8,191 nucleotides of DNA from Fusobacteriota bacterium (lineage in GTDB: Bacteria; Fusobacteriota; Fusobacteriia; JAPLKR01): contig JAPLKR010000007.1 of NCBI GenBank assembly GCA_026387965.1, positions 1 to 8,191 on the forward strand, read 5' to 3'. This document shows, in pieces, positions 5,820 to 8,191 of this stretch. The notes under the pieces were generated by a model. The model did not search any database. It was not told where the DNA came from and saw nothing but the letters and a program-made list of their open reading frames with translations. Both the position numbers and the translations under genes were made by a program. Each line of letters starts with the position of its first letter. The first letter of the stretch is position 1.

Positions 5820-6128
5820 ATGACGATAAAAATCATTGAACAAGAGAAGCAAATAGTAGCAAAAGTATCTGGACGCCTTGATATTCAAGAAGTAGAAAGT
5901 TTTTGTGATAAGCTTTTGCCATATGCAAAAGTAAGTGAGAAAATTATTCTTGATTTTTCTGAGCTTGACTATATTAGTAGTGCTGGGCTTAGAGGAATTG
6001 CTCAAGTAGGTAAAGAAATTTCCAAAAATGGCGGAATTCTTAATTTTTATCATTTAAAAGGAATGGTTAAAGAAGTTATTACACTAACAGGGTTTAGCAA
6101 TATTTTTAAAGAGATTGATACGCTATAA
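5820..6128 (+). CDS. STAS-domain anti-anti-sigma factor (RsbV/SpoIIAA-like)
   Basis: A 102-residue single STAS domain, the usual length for this family. In partner switching the unphosphorylated protein binds an RsbW-type kinase and frees its target, and phosphorylation on a conserved serine ends this. The core ILDFSELDYISSAGLRGIAQVG (43-64) matches the phosphorylation loop; Ser54 aligns by eye with the modified serine of RsbV and SpoIIAA, preceded by Ser53 where those proteins usually have Asp. The N-terminal strand, SGRLD turn and C-terminal FSNIFKEI helix are typical. AAAGGA at 5808-5813, six bases upstream, fixes the start. It is followed by a hairpin and then by a membrane PP2C phosphatase, its probable dephosphorylating partner. 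The final output may be a sigma factor or another protein, since many such modules in bacteria control non-sigma targets. Confidence 0.93.
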   Translation: MTIKIIEQEKQIVAKVSGRLDIQEVESFCDKLLPYAKVSEKIILDFSELDYISSAGLRGIAQVGKEISKNGGILNFYHLKGMVKEVITLTGFSNIFKEIDTL

Positions 6129-6129
6129 T
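6124..6129 (+). promoter_or_regulatory. Possible -10 box of the phosphatase gene
   Basis: A perfect TATAAT overlaps the stop codon of the STAS gene. No good -35 box is seen at 16-18 bases (TATTTT at 6101-6106 is poor), so this is tentative. If used, transcription would start near 6136, exactly where the hairpin begins, giving the phosphatase mRNA a 5' stem-loop. Confidence 0.3.
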
Positions 6130-6135
6130 ATTAAT

Positions 6136-6170
6136 AAAAGCTAGAGATGCCTTGATTCTCTAGCTTTTTT
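6136..6170 (+). terminator. Intrinsic terminator between STAS and phosphatase genes
   Basis: A perfect 12-base-pair stem pairs 6136-6147 with 6157-6168 (core GCTAGAGA/TCTCTAGC) around a nine-base loop and ends in a run of six T. It should end much of the STAS transcript. The ribosome binding site of the next gene begins at 6171, directly after the T-run, so read-through or a separate start is needed for phosphatase expression. Confidence 0.85.
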
Positions 6171-6180
6171 GGGAGTAAGG

Positions 6181-8191
6181 ATGAAAAAAAAAACGATATC
6201 ATCAGTAATTTTAAAGCCTATTATTTGGTTTGTAATTAGTATAATGTTCGTGTTCTTTTTTTATGTCGTTTATAATACTTTGAATTATAGCATTAAAACT
6301 AATATAGCTTATTTAAATGGATTTCAATATATAATCGAAAATAAAATTGAATCCTTTTCAAATGAAAATTATAATACAATGAAAGCATATCAACATGTAT
6401 TAAACAACTATCCGCTTGAAAATACAAAAGCAAATATTTTCACACTAGAAACATTGAAATTAGGAAATCATAACATTTATGGAATAGGGTTCGCTCCAAT
6501 TCCGTCATTATTACCCCAACTTGGGGCAAAATACATAACCGTTAAAGAAAAAAATAATAAGTTTGCATATAGAGTGTTTGATATTGAAAAATATGACTTA
6601 AAGCACGGTCATAAGGGAAATTACTGGGAGGACCCGTGGTATAAACAGGATTTAAATGCACCCGAAACAAATGTATATCAGCCCGTATATCTTGATGATC
6701 TCAGTCATAAATATATGGTAACTTATGCTTCTAAGATTTATGATAAAAATCACAAGTTTGAAGGCGTTTTAGTACAGGATTTAAGTGCGAGTTTTCTTTT
6801 AAATATGTTGAAAAACACATATGAAATATTTCCTGGTTCATATGTGAAAGTATTGATAAAACGCGATGGCATAATTACTCAATATAAAAATAATAAATAT
6901 GTACTTGAAAGTTCAGAATCGTACGCTAAAATGTTAGATAAAATAGATTTATCTAAAGGTGAAAAATTAGGCCCAAACGATAATGTTATATTTTATAAAA
7001 AGATAGAATATCATGGACAGATTATTCAAGCAATTACACTAAAAGGTTCTAATTTAGGAGTTTACTGTGTATTAGATATGAGGAAAATTCTATTTATGAA
7101 ATTGATTCCACCGATAGTGCTACTTCTTCTTTTAATAATGCTAATGTTGCTGTTTTTTAGAAAAGTTGTTTTAAAAATTGAAGGCATATTAAATTCATTT
7201 AGAAAGCAAATAGCTCAGTTACGGCGTATAGCTGTTCATAAAAAGTACGAAGAGAATATAGACTCAAGTAGTATTTATGAGTTCGAAGAACTACAAAAAT
7301 CCGTAAATCAGCTTTCCAGTGATATTTTAGATTCAATGGATGAGTTGAAGAAAAAATGTAAAATGGAGAATGAATATAAAACGGCTACACTGCTTCAAAA
7401 AAGTATGTTACTAAGTCAAAAATCATTTGATGCAAAGACTCTCACCAATATATCAATAACCAGTGGTTTTATTCCTGCAAGAATTGTAGGTGGGGATTTT
7501 TATGATTATTATGAAGATGATGAATATGTTCATGCATGCATTGGAGATGTATCCGGTAAAGGGCTGAGCGCATCAATTTTGGCGACAATTGCCCTTTCTT
7601 ATATTCGCTCTACAAGAAACATCACAGATGCAAATATTAGAGTAAAACAGCTTAATAATCAAATTTCTTCAATTAACAAAGATACTCATTTTGTGTCGTT
7701 TATCGCTATTAAAATTCATAAAAAAACATTTTTGATGAGTTATTGTAACGCTGGTCATAATTTGCCCCTTATTTATAACAATCGGGAAGTGAAAAAAATT
7801 AAAAATAATTCCGGAACGGTTTTAGGGTTGTTTGAGAATATTGAATTTGATGAAATAAACATACAGTTAAAGGCAAATGATAGAGTATTTTTATACAGTG
7901 ATGGAATCTCTGAGGCAGAAAATGAATTTGAAGAACTTTTTGGAGTAGAGCGAATCGAGAATATCTTGAAAAAATTCTATTATAAATCTTCAGTAGATTC
8001 TTTGCGGCAACTTTGGTGTGAAGTTGTCCAATTTTCGGATATAAATAAAGCAGATGACGCTACAATGCTGACATGTATTGTTGATAGACCAAATCAATAT
8101 AGATATAATTTTACTAAGAAAAGATATGTGAATGAGTTATTTGATTTTAGAAAGTTAAGCTATTTGTCACAAAATTCAGAAATCAAATATA
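6181..8191 (+). CDS. Membrane sensor PP2C phosphatase (RsbU/SpoIIE type), 3' end outside window
   Basis: An open frame of 670 codons runs off the right edge. A first transmembrane helix (about 14-31) is followed by an extracytoplasmic sensor region of some 270 residues. Its YWEDPWYKQD (148-157), VYQPVYLDD and FEGVLVQDLS stretches resemble a dCache domain. A second helix spans 305-326, then a HAMP-like and coiled-coil linker leads through LLQKSML to a SpoIIE phosphatase domain (about 425-635). Metal-binding motifs are intact: GGDFYDYY with Asp439, GDVSGKG with Asp456, NAGHN (523-527), YSDGISEAE with Asp574 and ADDATML with Asp626. It should therefore be an active serine phosphatase, likely removing phosphate from the adjacent STAS protein when its external ligand changes. 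GGGAG at 6171-6175 is the ribosome binding site. About 40 residues continue past the PP2C domain, so a further domain or tail is possible. Confidence 0.92.
   Translation, partial: MKKKTISSVILKPIIWFVISIMFVFFFYVVYNTLNYSIKTNIAYLNGFQYIIENKIESFSNENYNTMKAYQHVLNNYPLENTKANIFTLETLKLGNHNIYGIGFAPIPSLLPQLGAKYITVKEKNNKFAYRVFDIEKYDLKHGHKGNYWEDPWYKQDLNAPETNVYQPVYLDDLSHKYMVTYASKIYDKNHKFEGVLVQDLSASFLLNMLKNTYEIFPGSYVKVLIKRDGIITQYKNNKYVLESSESYAKMLDKIDLSKGEKLGPNDNVIFYKKIEYHGQIIQAITLKGSNLGVYCVLDMRKILFMKLIPPIVLLLLLIMLMLLFFRKVVLKIEGILNSFRKQIAQLRRIAVHKKYEENIDSSSIYEFEELQKSVNQLSSDILDSMDELKKKCKMENEYKTATLLQKSMLLSQKSFDAKTLTNISITSGFIPARIVGGDFYDYYEDDEYVHACIGDVSGKGLSASILATIALSYIRSTRNITDANIRVKQLNNQISSINKDTHFVSFIAIKIHKKTFLMSYCNAGHNLPLIYNNREVKKIKNNSGTVLGLFENIEFDEINIQLKANDRVFLYSDGISEAENEFEELFGVERIENILKKFYYKSSVDSLRQLWCEVVQFSDINKADDATMLTCIVDRPNQYRYNFTKKRYVNELFDFRKLSYLSQNSEIKY

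Noticed and set aside
5814-6053. Minus-strand ORF of 79 codons
   Set aside because: It is antisense to the STAS gene, whose protein is clearly conserved, and its translation looks like AT-rich noise.

Overview
The window is visibly AT-rich, with strong AGGAGG-type ribosome binding sites, short intergenic gaps, overlapping genes and U-tailed hairpin terminators. With a LipM-type octanoyltransferase and an RsbV/RsbU-like signalling pair, this fits a low-GC Bacillota-like bacterium (a clostridial relative is my best guess). Fusobacteriota or another AT-rich phylum cannot be excluded from sequence alone.

Positions 1-3850 look like one operon read on the + strand. The tail of an unidentified gene overlaps a membrane-anchored alpha/beta hydrolase (52-933). 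After 56 bases come four tightly packed genes: glycine cleavage H protein (990-1358), two biotin-synthase-like radical SAM proteins (1358-2164 and 2151-3101), and a LipM-like octanoyltransferase (3098-3850, from a TTG start). The last three of these four each overlap the previous gene. The two radical SAM proteins match what I know of LipS2 and LipS1, the two-protein lipoyl synthase first described in Thermococcus and unrelated in layout to canonical LipA. The four genes form a self-contained lipoylation cassette: the octanoyltransferase loads octanoate on Lys58 of the H protein and the LipS pair inserts the two sulfurs. No gcvT, gcvP, lipA or lipB is in the window.

Positions 3855-5185 hold a separately promoted SdaC-like (HAAAP family) amino acid transporter, probably for serine or threonine. 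Its promoter carries an extended -10 box inside a 10-base inverted repeat that may be an operator. It ends at a symmetrical terminator that could also end a minus-strand gene, of which only a broken tail remains.

Positions 5187-5819 contain no convincing gene. They hold a good orphan promoter, a weak terminator-like hairpin about 120 bases downstream, short ORFs of doubtful value and a possible eight-codon leader.

Positions 5820-8191 encode a partner-switching module: a single-domain STAS protein (anti-anti-sigma factor type) and, after a strong hairpin, a two-pass membrane sensor with an extracytoplasmic Cache-like domain and a complete SpoIIE/RsbU-type PP2C phosphatase domain. The phosphatase gene runs off the window, and no cognate RsbW-like kinase is visible.
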